Positions 17,423 to 25,067 of a stretch of 64,000 bases of DNA are shown here, in pieces (position 1 is the stretch's first letter; each line of letters opens with the position of its first letter). Origin of the DNA: Halorubrum salsamenti (GTDB taxonomy: Archaea; Halobacteriota; Halobacteria; Halobacteriales; Haloferacaceae); assembly GCF_007671685.1 (NCBI RefSeq), contig NZ_VCNL01000001.1, positions 682,001-746,000 on the forward strand, given 5' to 3'. The notes beneath the pieces were generated by a model, which saw nothing but the letters and a program-made list of their open reading frames with translations, did no database searches and had not been told where the DNA came from. Both the position numbers and the translations under genes were made by a program.

Positions 17423-17508
17423 GCGTAGCCGCCCCTTCGGCCCGCGTCGGCATAAATCGCGCCGCCGCCTCCCGTCGGGTTTTTGCCCGCTCGCCGCCGC
17501 GGTCGAGT

Positions 17509-18273
17509 ATGCGCATCGAGAACAGCTTTATCCCGGTCGAGGGGGTCGGCGAGACGACGGAGCGCCGGCTCTGGCGCGAGGGCGTCACCACGTGGGAGAC
17601 GTTCGACCCCGCGGTCGACGTGCCGGGCGTCGGATCGACCATCGCCGACCGGATCGAGTCGTTCATCGCCGAGGCGCTGACGCGCCTCGACGACGGCGAC
17701 GCCGCCTACTTCGACCGCGCCTTCCCGAGCGGGGAGCGCTGGCGGCTCTACGAGAACTTCCGCGAGGAGACCTGCTTCTTCGACATCGAGACGACCGGAC
17801 TGGACGAGCATCGCAATCAGGTGACGACGGTGAGCTTCCACCAAGCCGGCGAGACGACGACGCTCGTCGCCGGCGAGGACCTCACCGCGGAGCGCCTCCG
17901 CGAGCGGTTCGCCGACGCCAGCCTGCTCGCGACGTTCAACGGCGCGCGGTTCGACGTGCCGTTCTTAGAGACCTCCTTCGACATCGAGATCGACACGCCC
18001 CATCTCGATCTCATGTACCCCTGCAAGCGGATCGGGCTCTCCGGCGGGCTGAAGCCGATCGAGAAGGAGATCGGGATCGACCGCGACCGCCCGGACATCT
18101 CGGGGCGGGACGCCGTCCGACTCTGGCGCGAGTACGAGCGCGGCGACGACGACGCGCTCGACACCCTCGTCTCGTACAACCGCGAGGACACGGAGAACCT
18201 CCGGGCCCTCGCGGACGCCGTCACCGAGACGCTCCACGAGGACGTGTTCGTCGGCGACACCGTCGAGCGGTAG
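17509..18273 (+). CDS. DEDD-type 3'-5' exonuclease with N-terminal helix-hairpin-helix (YprB-like RNase H fold)
   Basis: 254-residue nuclease. Residues 8-55 contain two helix-hairpin-helix elements (VEGVGETTERRLWREGV and VPGVGSTIADRIESFI) for non-specific DNA binding. The exonuclease core follows: motif I FFDIETTGLDE (D92, E94), motif II ATFNGARFDVPFL and motif III YNREDTENL, a DEDDy arrangement. It is related to the YprB / ribonuclease-H-like domain proteins annotated in haloarchaea. The specific substrate (DNA repair intermediates or RNA) is inference. A GGGTTTTTGCC box lies upstream. The gene ends just before the dispersed repeat at 18296. Confidence 0.82.
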   Translation: MRIENSFIPVEGVGETTERRLWREGVTTWETFDPAVDVPGVGSTIADRIESFIAEALTRLDDGDAAYFDRAFPSGERWRLYENFREETCFFDIETTGLDEHRNQVTTVSFHQAGETTTLVAGEDLTAERLRERFADASLLATFNGARFDVPFLETSFDIEIDTPHLDLMYPCKRIGLSGGLKPIEKEIGIDRDRPDISGRDAVRLWREYERGDDDALDTLVSYNREDTENLRALADAVTETLHEDVFVGDTVER

Positions 18274-18295
18274 TCTCTGCAGACAGAGCGGCGAG

Positions 18296-18737
18296 CGATG
18301 ACGGGAGTACGTCTCTCAGTGTGGTGGTGTGGTCATTTATAAGTCGGATCGGGGTGTTGCTGTTGGTGGTTTATAAGTATTCGACGCTGTGGTGACGACC
18401 TCCAAAGCCCCGGCCGCGAGGACTCGCGCGGCTCGCTGCGGTCCTCGTCACTCGCGTTGCTCGTTCCTGCGGTCCTTGCGTCGCCGTGCTTCGTCCTCGC
18501 GGCCGCCCCTTTGAGTCCCACCCGCACAGCACCGCAGCCTCACACCTCCCCAACCTCGCGATTCGCGCTCTGCGAGCGCTCACCGCGTCCCTCGCGCGTG
18601 CTCCTCGCGCCCGGTGGGCGCTCGGAGGCACGCGCCACCGCACTCGTCAGTTATAAGCGATCGTCGCCGTCGCTCATGGCTATTTAAATACGGTTACGCA
18701 GACGCCGATCTGCAAGACCAACTCCCGCTATCGATCG
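18296..18737 (+). repeat. Dispersed non-coding element, copy A
   Basis: About 442 bp, closely similar to the element at 60056 and recognisably homologous to the inverted copies at 35081 and 45852. The left end is degraded (CGATGACGGGAGT) and the right end is intact (ACTCCCGCTATCGATCG at 18721-18737), stopping four bases from the gdh stop codon. It has tandem TTTATAAG boxes at 18336 and 18370. Internal inverted-repeat arms lie at 18400-18423 and 18493-18515 (shared stem GGCCGCGAGGAC) around a 69-nt loop. A second promoter-like zone, TTATAAGCGA and TATTTAAATA, sits at 18651-18690. It lies between convergent genes. Short ORFs inside are not conserved as proteins. Confidence 0.85.
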
Positions 18738-18741
18738 CCGC

Positions 18742-20049
18742 TTACGGGAACAGCCCGCGGTACTCGTGGGCGCTCGCGGTGCGTTCCAGCGCGAGCGTGT
18801 ACGCGGCGGTACGGAGGTCCGGGAGCTCCTTCTGGTCGAACTGGTCGATCGTCTGGTCGAAGGCCGTACCGATGCGCCGCTCCAGCTCGGCGTTGACCGT
18901 CTCCAGCGGCCACGAGAACTCCTGCGCGTTCTGGACCCACTCGAGGTACGAGACGATGACCCCGCCGGCGTTCGCGAGGATGTCGGGGACGACCTGGACG
19001 TCTCGCTCCGTGAGCACCTCGTCGGCGGCGACCGTCGTCGGCCCGTTTGCCGCCTCGACGATCACGGAGGCCTGCAGGTTGTGGACGTTGTCCGCGGTGA
19101 TCACGCCCTCGACCGCGGCGGGGATCAACACGTCGACGTCGAGGGTCAACAGCTCCTCGTTCGTGATCTGGTCCGGGTCGTCCCACTGGTTCCCCCCGCT
19201 GGTGCGCCGGTCCTCGGGCATCGCTCGGGGCTCTCCGGCGACGTACTCGTCGATCAGGCCGCCGGCGTCGACGTGGGCCCCGAGCGCCGCCACGTCGAGC
19301 CCGTCGGGGTCGTAGGCGGCGCCGGTCACGTCGGAGGTGGCGACGATCCGCGCGCCGGACTCGTCGAGGAGCCGAGCCGCGTTCGATCCGACGTTGCCGA
19401 ACCCCTGGATCGCCACGGTGGCGTCCGAGAGATCGCGGTCGAGGTAGTCGAAGAGCCGCTCGGTGACGATGGAGACGCCGCGGCCGGTCGCGGCGACGCG
19501 GCCCGGAGTCCCGCCGATTTCCAGCGGCTTCCCGGTGACGACCTGCGGGACGGTGTGGCCCTCGTACATCGAGTAGGTGTCCATCATCCACGCCATCGTC
19601 TGCGGGTTCGTGTTCATGTCCGGCGCGGGCACGTCGGTCTCGGGACCGATCATCCGGCGAATTCCCTCGGTGTACCGCCGGGTCAGGTTCTCCAAGTCGT
19701 TCTGGGTGAGGTCCTTCGGCTCGCAGATGACGCCCCCCTTCGCGCCGCCGTACGGGAGATCGACCAGCGCCGTCTTCCACGTCATCCACCCGGCGAGCGC
19801 CTCGACCTCGCGCTGGGTGACCGACGGGTGGAACCTGACGCCGCCTTTAAATGGGCCGCGGGCGCTGTCGAACTGGCAGCGGTACCCCTCGAACACCTCG
19901 ACCTCGCCGGAGTCCAGCTCCACCGGGAGGGTGACCTTGAGCGTGCGCTCCGGGTGTTTGAGCCGCTCGAAGATACCGTGGTCCACGTCGGCGTACTCCT
20001 CCGCGCGGTCCATCTGTGCGAGCATGTTCTCGAACGGGTCGTCCGCCAT
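18742..20049 (-). CDS. gdhB: Glu/Leu/Phe/Val dehydrogenase (glutamate dehydrogenase)
   Basis: Reversible oxidative deamination of glutamate to 2-oxoglutarate, linking nitrogen and carbon metabolism. The 435-residue protein carries the substrate loop GPFKGGVRFHPSV, the catalytic lysine segment KTALVDLPYGGAKGGV and the Rossmann motif VAIQGFGNVGSNAAR. The acidic region PEDRRTSGGNQWDDPDQI lies in the cofactor domain. ATG 20049 (MADDPFENMLAQMD) is preferred over a far upstream start because homologues begin here and the 76-residue extension has non-coding character. The symbol is a paralogue guess; haloarchaea carry several gdh copies. The stop codon abuts element copy A. Confidence 0.88.
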   Translation of the reverse strand: MADDPFENMLAQMDRAEEYADVDHGIFERLKHPERTLKVTLPVELDSGEVEVFEGYRCQFDSARGPFKGGVRFHPSVTQREVEALAGWMTWKTALVDLPYGGAKGGVICEPKDLTQNDLENLTRRYTEGIRRMIGPETDVPAPDMNTNPQTMAWMMDTYSMYEGHTVPQVVTGKPLEIGGTPGRVAATGRGVSIVTERLFDYLDRDLSDATVAIQGFGNVGSNAARLLDESGARIVATSDVTGAAYDPDGLDVAALGAHVDAGGLIDEYVAGEPRAMPEDRRTSGGNQWDDPDQITNEELLTLDVDVLIPAAVEGVITADNVHNLQASVIVEAANGPTTVAADEVLTERDVQVVPDILANAGGVIVSYLEWVQNAQEFSWPLETVNAELERRIGTAFDQTIDQFDQKELPDLRTAAYTLALERTASAHEYRGLFP

Positions 20050-20235
20050 GGTCGGCTCGACTCGGGCACGGGTGATATCGGTTTCGGCAATTATCGCCAG
20101 TGTCAGAGGATAACACTCATACCGAACCGGCGAGCCGGCAGCGGGGTGACGGCGCGTCGTCGACAGCGGATCGACGGCGGTCGCCCCCGTCGTTTTCCGC
20201 CCGGACTTATACGTGGGCGCCGACAACGACGGCCC

Positions 20236-20271
20236 ATGACACTCGGACGCGCGTTGGAGGTGCGTCGATGA
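20236..20271 (+). CDS. Possible leaderless leader peptide, 11 aa
   Basis: A CTTATACG box at about 20203-20210 places the transcript start near 20236, where an ATG opens MTLGRALEVRR followed by TGA. The TGA (20269-20271) overlaps the ATG of the PH-domain gene (20268). Its last codons contain the Shine-Dalgarno sequence of the next gene. Translation is plausible by the leaderless route but unproven; it could simply be 5' UTR. Confidence 0.35.
   Translation: MTLGRALEVRR
20256..20262 (+). promoter_or_regulatory. Shine-Dalgarno sequence for the first PH-domain gene
   Basis: GGAGGTG ends five bases before ATG 20268. A strong, well-spaced Shine-Dalgarno is unusual in this window, where most starts are leaderless, and it settles this start codon over an upstream in-frame ATG at 20100. 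Confidence 0.7.
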
Positions 20272-20732
20272 CGACACAGACGCTTCACCCTCGCGTTCAG
20301 GTCGTGTGGGTCCTCCGTGCGGTTCTCATCGCGGCGGTGTTGACGGCACCGTTCGCCGGCGCGGTCTACTTCGATCGGCTCCCGGAGTGGGTGCCGATCG
20401 CCGCCGGTGCCGCCTTCCTCATCCTCGGCGTGGGACACGCGCTCCTCCGGTACCGTCGCTGGAGCTACGAGATCCGGGAGGACGCGCTGTACCTCGACCG
20501 CGGCGTGGTCACGCAGGTCCGGACGACGGTGCCGCTGGTGCGGATCCAGCACGTCGACTCCCGGCGCGGTCCCGTCGAGCGCGGCGTCGGGCTCGCCTCC
20601 TGCGTGGTGTACACGGCCGGCTCACGCGGCGCGGACGTTCGGATTCCCGGGCTCACGCCCGACGGGGCGAGCGACCTCCGCGAGGAGCTGAAGCGACTGG
20701 CCATCCGCGCGGACGGGGAGGACGCGGTGTGA
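20268..20732 (+). CDS. Bacterial PH-domain (bPH2, DUF304) membrane protein, YdbS-like
   Basis: 154 residues. Two transmembrane helices come first (VLRAVLIAAVLTAPFAGAVYF and WVPIAAGAAFLILGVGHALL), followed by a bPH2 domain: YEIREDALYLDRGVVTQVRTTVPLVRIQHVDSRRGPVERGVGL in pieces. The pattern matches Bacillus YdbS, which works together with the larger YdbT encoded next to it. That is exactly the arrangement here: the following gene overlaps by four bases. YdbS/YdbT confer resistance to certain antimicrobial peptides in Bacillus; whether that holds in archaea is unknown. Translation starts from a Shine-Dalgarno-led ATG. Confidence 0.8.
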   Translation: MTTQTLHPRVQVVWVLRAVLIAAVLTAPFAGAVYFDRLPEWVPIAAGAAFLILGVGHALLRYRRWSYEIREDALYLDRGVVTQVRTTVPLVRIQHVDSRRGPVERGVGLASCVVYTAGSRGADVRIPGLTPDGASDLREELKRLAIRADGEDAV

Positions 20733-22609
20733 AGCTCGCGCCCCAGTCGGTCCCGTACCGCGCGCTCCAGAAGGTGTCCGGGATCGTCGTGATCCTCTTT
20801 TTCGTCGTGAACAACAACCCCGACTGGGGGTTCGCGGCCGCGACCGCCGTCGCCGTCGCGGTCGTCGTCGCGGCGCTCGCGTACGAGGTCGCGTACTACC
20901 GGCGGTTCGACTACGAGCTGACCGAGGACACCCTCGACATCTCCTCCGGCGTGATCTCCCGACGCGAGCGGGAGATCCCCTATCGACGGATCCAGAACGT
21001 CGACGTGAGCCGGAGCGTGCTCCAGCGCGCGATCGGCGTCTCCGCGGTGGACTTAGAGACCGCCGGCGGCTCCAGCACCGAGGGGTCGATCCGCTTCGTC
21101 ACCCCCGAGGAGGCGACACGGCTCCAGCGCGAGGTCCAGCGCCGCAAGTCGGCCGGGTCCGGCACGGAGACGCGCGGCGAGGGTGCGGACCGAGCGGGAA
21201 GCGAGGCGAGCGGCGCGACGGGCGCCGGGAGTGGGGTCGGTCCCGCCGAGGAGGAGCTGTTCGCGATCTCGCCGGGCGAGCTCGCCTTAGTGGGAGCGCT
21301 GTCGTTCGACGGTCGGCTCATCGGGCTGTTGGCCTTCTTGAGCTCCGGATCCGTCCCGGTGCTTTCAAGCTTCATTCCGGACGCGTCGGCGATCGCGCTC
21401 ACCGCGACCGCGATCGTCGGCGTCGGCGCGCTGTTCCTCGTGTCGTGGGTGCTCGGCGCGGGAATCGCCTTCTCGAACTACTACGGGTTCCGTCTCTCCC
21501 GCGCCGGCGACGAGCTCCGGTACGAGCGGGGGCTGTTCCGCCGGTACAGCGGCTCGATCCCCACGGAGAAGGTGCAGACGCTCCGGATCGCCGATAACCC
21601 GGCGAAGCGGGCGCTCGGCTACGCGAGCCTCTCGATCGAGACCGCCGGCTACGCCCCCGGACAGGGCGGCGATCAGGGGAGCCAGGCGGCCGTCCCGATC
21701 GCGACGACCGACCGGGTGTATCGACTGGCGCGCGAGGTCGAGTCGTTCGGCGACCCGCGGTTTCACCGCCCGCCCAAGCGGATCCGCTGGCGGTACGCGT
21801 TCCGGTACGCGATCGTCGTCGGCGTCCTCGTCGCGGTCGCGTTCGGGACCGACTGGTACCTCGGCGCCGGCGCCCCGTGGTACGCCCCGGCCGCGCTCCT
21901 GCTCGCCGTGCCGCCGGCCGCCCACCTGAAGTGGAAGCACCGCGGCTACTGGCTCGGCGAGGACCACCTCCTCACCCGGAACGGGTTCTGGAGCCGCACG
22001 GTGACGGTCGTTCCCTACTACCGGATCCAGAACGTCATCGACACCCGAACCGTCTTCCAGCGCCGCTGGGACGTGGCGACGATCGTCGCCGACACCGCCG
22101 GCAGCAGCTCCATCGCCGGTGCCGACGCCGCCGCCGTCGACTTCGCGACCGACGAGGCGGTCGACCTCCGCGAGACGCTTCGGGAGCGGCTCCGAGTCGC
22201 CGTCGCGGAGCACCGCGAGCGACGGGACCGGTTCGAGTGGTTCGAGGGCGACGTGGCGGACGCGGGTCCGGTCGACAGACCAACCGGGCAGGCCGACGAA
22301 CCGACCCCTGACGACGGCGAGGGGCCGACCTCCGGCGTCGACGACAGCGAATCCCTCGACGATGGCGACGAGGGCGCCGAGGCCGACGAGGACCGGTCGG
22401 ATATCCCGGACGACGGCGTGATCCGCCCGGACTTCTCGGGAAGCGACCGCGACTACTCCGAGCCGGCCGAGCGGATCGACACCGGCGAGTACGCGGTGGA
22501 CCGCAACCCCTCGGACATGGGAGGGAACGAAAAGGACGAAAAGGGCGAAAAAGACGACGAGGACGAGGTGGACAACGCCGACAACGACGCGGACGACGCC
22601 AAGAAGTAA
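20729..22609 (+). CDS. Triple bPH2-domain membrane protein, YdbT-like, with acidic tail
   Basis: 626 residues, GTG start at 20729 overlapping the previous stop (GTGA), so translation is coupled. Three repeats of [two transmembrane helices + bPH2 domain] are visible. Repeat 1 has EIPYRRIQNVDVSRSVLQRAIG, repeat 2 has SIPTEKVQTLRIADNPAKRALGY and repeat 3 has VVPYYRIQNVIDTRTVFQRRWD. The shared core xxPxxxIQxVxxxxxxxxR shows they arose by duplication. Linkers are charged, and the last 125 or so residues are a disordered D/E-rich tail ending DADDAKK. It probably forms a membrane complex with the preceding protein. The tail is longer than in bacterial YdbT proteins. Confidence 0.8.
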   Translation: MKLAPQSVPYRALQKVSGIVVILFFVVNNNPDWGFAAATAVAVAVVVAALAYEVAYYRRFDYELTEDTLDISSGVISRREREIPYRRIQNVDVSRSVLQRAIGVSAVDLETAGGSSTEGSIRFVTPEEATRLQREVQRRKSAGSGTETRGEGADRAGSEASGATGAGSGVGPAEEELFAISPGELALVGALSFDGRLIGLLAFLSSGSVPVLSSFIPDASAIALTATAIVGVGALFLVSWVLGAGIAFSNYYGFRLSRAGDELRYERGLFRRYSGSIPTEKVQTLRIADNPAKRALGYASLSIETAGYAPGQGGDQGSQAAVPIATTDRVYRLAREVESFGDPRFHRPPKRIRWRYAFRYAIVVGVLVAVAFGTDWYLGAGAPWYAPAALLLAVPPAAHLKWKHRGYWLGEDHLLTRNGFWSRTVTVVPYYRIQNVIDTRTVFQRRWDVATIVADTAGSSSIAGADAAAVDFATDEAVDLRETLRERLRVAVAEHRERRDRFEWFEGDVADAGPVDRPTGQADEPTPDDGEGPTSGVDDSESLDDGDEGAEADEDRSDIPDDGVIRPDFSGSDRDYSEPAERIDTGEYAVDRNPSDMGGNEKDEKGEKDDEDEVDNADNDADDAKK

Positions 22610-22645
22610 CGCGTCGTCCGCGCCGTCCGCATCGCTCGTGCCGCC

Positions 22646-23791
22646 CTACTCGTCGAGAAGCTGTTGGGCGATCGTGTTCCGCAGGACCTCGCTGGTCCCC
22701 TCGTAAATCTCGTTCAGCTTCGCGTCGCGGTAGAACCGCTCCGCGGGGAAGTCCTTCGTGTAGCCGTAGCCGCCGTGGATCTGGATGCCCTCGTTGGCGA
22801 CCTCGCGGGAGATCTCGGAGGCGTACAGCTTCGCCTGCGCGGCCTCCTTGATGTAGTCCTCGCCGCGCATCTTCAGGTCGGCCGCCTCGTGCATCAACAG
22901 CTCGGCGGCGCGGACCTTCGTGTCCATGTCGGCGAGCTTGTGCCGGATCGCCTGGAAATCGGCGATGGCGCGGTCGAACTGCTCGCGTTCCTGCGCGTAC
23001 TCGGTCGCCTCGTCGAGGGAGGCCCGCGCGATCCCGACCGAGCGCGCCGCGATGGTGATCCGGCCGCCGTTCAGCGTCTTCAGCGCCTGCACGAACCCCT
23101 CGCCCTCCTCGCCGAGCAACCGGTCCTCCGGGATCCACATGTCGTCGAACCGGAGCTCGGCGGTCGGACACCCCTTGTCGCCGAGCTTGTCCTCGGTCCC
23201 CTCCACGACGAACCCGTCGTCCTCCTCGGGCCGGACGACGAACGAGGAGATCCCCTTCCGGCCCGCGTCGGGGTCGGTCTTCGCGAACAGCGTTACCGTG
23301 TCGGCGACGGAGCCGTTCGAGATCCACAGTTTGCCGCCGTCGACGAGATAGCCGTCGCCGTCGCGCTCAGCCCTAGTGGTCATCGCCGGTACGTCCGAGC
23401 CCGCCTCGGCCTCGGAGAGCGCGAAGGCGCCGATGTCCTCGCCGGTGTTCAAGGCGGTGAGGTACTCCTCCTTCTGTCGCTCGTCGCCGAACTCGTACAG
23501 CATGTTGCCCGCGAGCGACGTGTGGGCTGCGACGACCGTCCCGAGCCCGCCGGAGCCGCGCGCGATCTCCGCGAGCCCGATCGCGTAGCTGTGGTAGTCG
23601 AGCCCGGCGCCCTCGTACTCGACCGGGAACGGCATCCCCATGAGCCCCAACTCCGCCATCTCGTCGATCAGGTCGGCCGGGAACTCGTCGGTCTCGTCGA
23701 TCTCGGGCGCGCGCGGGACGACCTCCTCGTCGACGAACTCCGCGACCGTGTCCCGGATCTGACGCTGCTCTCCGGAGAGAGTGAAGTCCAT
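22646..23791 (-). CDS. Acyl-CoA dehydrogenase
   Basis: FAD-dependent alpha,beta-dehydrogenation of acyl-CoA in fatty-acid or branched-chain amino-acid breakdown; electrons go to ETF. The 381-residue protein shows the classical blocks: MDFTLSGEQRQIRDTVAEF (N-terminal helices), FALSEAEAGSDVPAMTTRAE (FAD and substrate binding), DKGCPTAELRFDDMWIPEDR, GIARASLDEATEYAQEREQF and the C-terminal YEGTSEVLRNTIAQQLL. ATG 23791 follows a GGATAAG box by about 28 bases. It diverges from the squalene/phytoene synthase gene. Chain-length preference cannot be told. Confidence 0.92.
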   Translation of the reverse strand: MDFTLSGEQRQIRDTVAEFVDEEVVPRAPEIDETDEFPADLIDEMAELGLMGMPFPVEYEGAGLDYHSYAIGLAEIARGSGGLGTVVAAHTSLAGNMLYEFGDERQKEEYLTALNTGEDIGAFALSEAEAGSDVPAMTTRAERDGDGYLVDGGKLWISNGSVADTVTLFAKTDPDAGRKGISSFVVRPEEDDGFVVEGTEDKLGDKGCPTAELRFDDMWIPEDRLLGEEGEGFVQALKTLNGGRITIAARSVGIARASLDEATEYAQEREQFDRAIADFQAIRHKLADMDTKVRAAELLMHEAADLKMRGEDYIKEAAQAKLYASEISREVANEGIQIHGGYGYTKDFPAERFYRDAKLNEIYEGTSEVLRNTIAQQLLDE

Positions 23792-23970
23792 GATCGTGGG
23801 TGTCCGCACGGGAACTTATCCGTTTCTACACGGTTGTACACGCCTCCGGCGTCGAGCAGAACGCGAGGCGAGCGAAAAGCGGACACCGTGGGGCCGCGAC
23901 CGGCTACGCGGGCGTCCCCCGACGTTCCACGAGGCTTTTTATGCGTTGTGCCGTAAGTGTCCGTAACCGA

Positions 23971-25038
23971 ATGAGCGGACGAGAACACGGTCCTGTAGAG
24001 CCCGACCTCCAGTGGTGTCACGAGGCGGTTCAGGGCGTTTCCCGGACCTTCGCGCTAACGGTCGACGTGTTGGAGGAGCCGATGGCCTCGCACATCTGCG
24101 TGGGGTACCTCCTCTGTCGGGTCGCCGACACCGTCGAAGACGCCGGACACATCCCCCCCGAAGCCCAAAGCGACGTGTTGCGGACGTACCGTCGCGCGAT
24201 CGATCCCGACGACGACACCGACATCGCGGCGTTCCGCGACGCGGTCGACGAGTGGCTCCCGGCGCCCGCGGAGCGCAACGACGACTGGGAGGTCGTCGCC
24301 GAGGTTCCGACGATCGTGGCGACGTTTTCGGAGTTCGAGCCCGCGGCCCGCGAGGCGATCGTCCCCCCCGTGTTGGAGATGGTCGACGGGATGGCGATGT
24401 TCGTCGACCGCCACGCCACCGAGGGCGGACTCCGCATCGACGACCGCGACGAGTTGGAGCAGTACTGCTACTACGCCGCGGGGACGGTCGGGAATCTCAT
24501 CACGAACCTGCTCACCCGCGGCGACATCACGGAGGACCGCGCGCGACAGCTGCGTGACACCGCCGAGGAGTTCGGGCTCCTCCTCCAGCTCGTGAACGTC
24601 TCGAAGGACGTGTACGACGACTACACCGAGGAGAACAACGTCTACCTCCCCGCCGAGTGGCTCGCCGACGAAGGGGTCGACCAGGAGCGCGTCGTCCACC
24701 CCGACAACCGCGAGTCGTCCGCTCGCGTCGTCGACCGAACCGCCGAGTACGCCCGCTCGTTCCTCGACGACGCGCAAGCGTACTTGGAGACGATGCCGCT
24801 CTCGAACGGGAACACGATGGAGGCGTGGACCGTCCCGTACCTGCTCGCGGTCGGCACCCTCCGCGAGCTCAGCTCCCGCCCCGAGGACGCGCTCACCGAG
24901 ACGGGCGTGAAGATCTCCCGGCAGGAGGTGTTCGCGGTGATGGCCGTCGCCGGCGACGCCGGCCGCGACTCCCTCGCGGACCTTCGGCAGACGATCGCGC
25001 GGACTCCCTTCCACCGGGCCGTCGAGCCCGCCGACTGA
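23971..25038 (+). CDS. Squalene/phytoene synthase family protein (probably squalene synthase)
   Basis: Head-to-head condensation of two prenyl diphosphates, feeding squalenes (and menaquinone-membrane lipids) or carotenoids such as bacterioruberin. 355 residues. The first aspartate-rich motif is DTVED (residues 53-57) in CRVADTVEDAG; the second is NVSKDVYDDYTEENN. YCYYAAGTVGNL and RTFALTVDVLEEP are also family-specific. The pattern LLLQLVNVSKDVYDD, with YLPAEWL following, looks closer to farnesyl-diphosphate farnesyltransferase than to CrtB, but this is judgement by eye. The start at 23971 follows a CTTTTTATGC box by about 30 bases. Confidence 0.85.
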   Translation: MSGREHGPVEPDLQWCHEAVQGVSRTFALTVDVLEEPMASHICVGYLLCRVADTVEDAGHIPPEAQSDVLRTYRRAIDPDDDTDIAAFRDAVDEWLPAPAERNDDWEVVAEVPTIVATFSEFEPAAREAIVPPVLEMVDGMAMFVDRHATEGGLRIDDRDELEQYCYYAAGTVGNLITNLLTRGDITEDRARQLRDTAEEFGLLLQLVNVSKDVYDDYTEENNVYLPAEWLADEGVDQERVVHPDNRESSARVVDRTAEYARSFLDDAQAYLETMPLSNGNTMEAWTVPYLLAVGTLRELSSRPEDALTETGVKISRQEVFAVMAVAGDAGRDSLADLRQTIARTPFHRAVEPAD

Positions 25039-25067
25039 TCGGCGTCCGTCCGCTCCCTTTTACCGCG

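Noticed and set aside
18303-18520. CRISPR array or IS element as explanation for the repeats
   Set aside because: No short regularly spaced repeats, no cas genes and no transposase-like protein in or next to any of the copies.
18371-18643. Open frames inside the dispersed elements (for example a minus-strand frame with a GWDSKG-R-RGRS peptide, similar in copies A, B, C and D)
   Set aside because: The shared peptide simply translates the conserved block around GGACTCAAAGGGGC; frames start and stop at different places in each copy, composition is Arg/Ala/Pro-rich unlike the acidic proteome, and copy B breaks the frame.
20050-20277. N-terminal 76-residue extension of glutamate dehydrogenase
   Set aside because: Composition is not acidic, it overlaps the divergent PH-operon promoter, and the family N-terminus begins at MADDPFENML.
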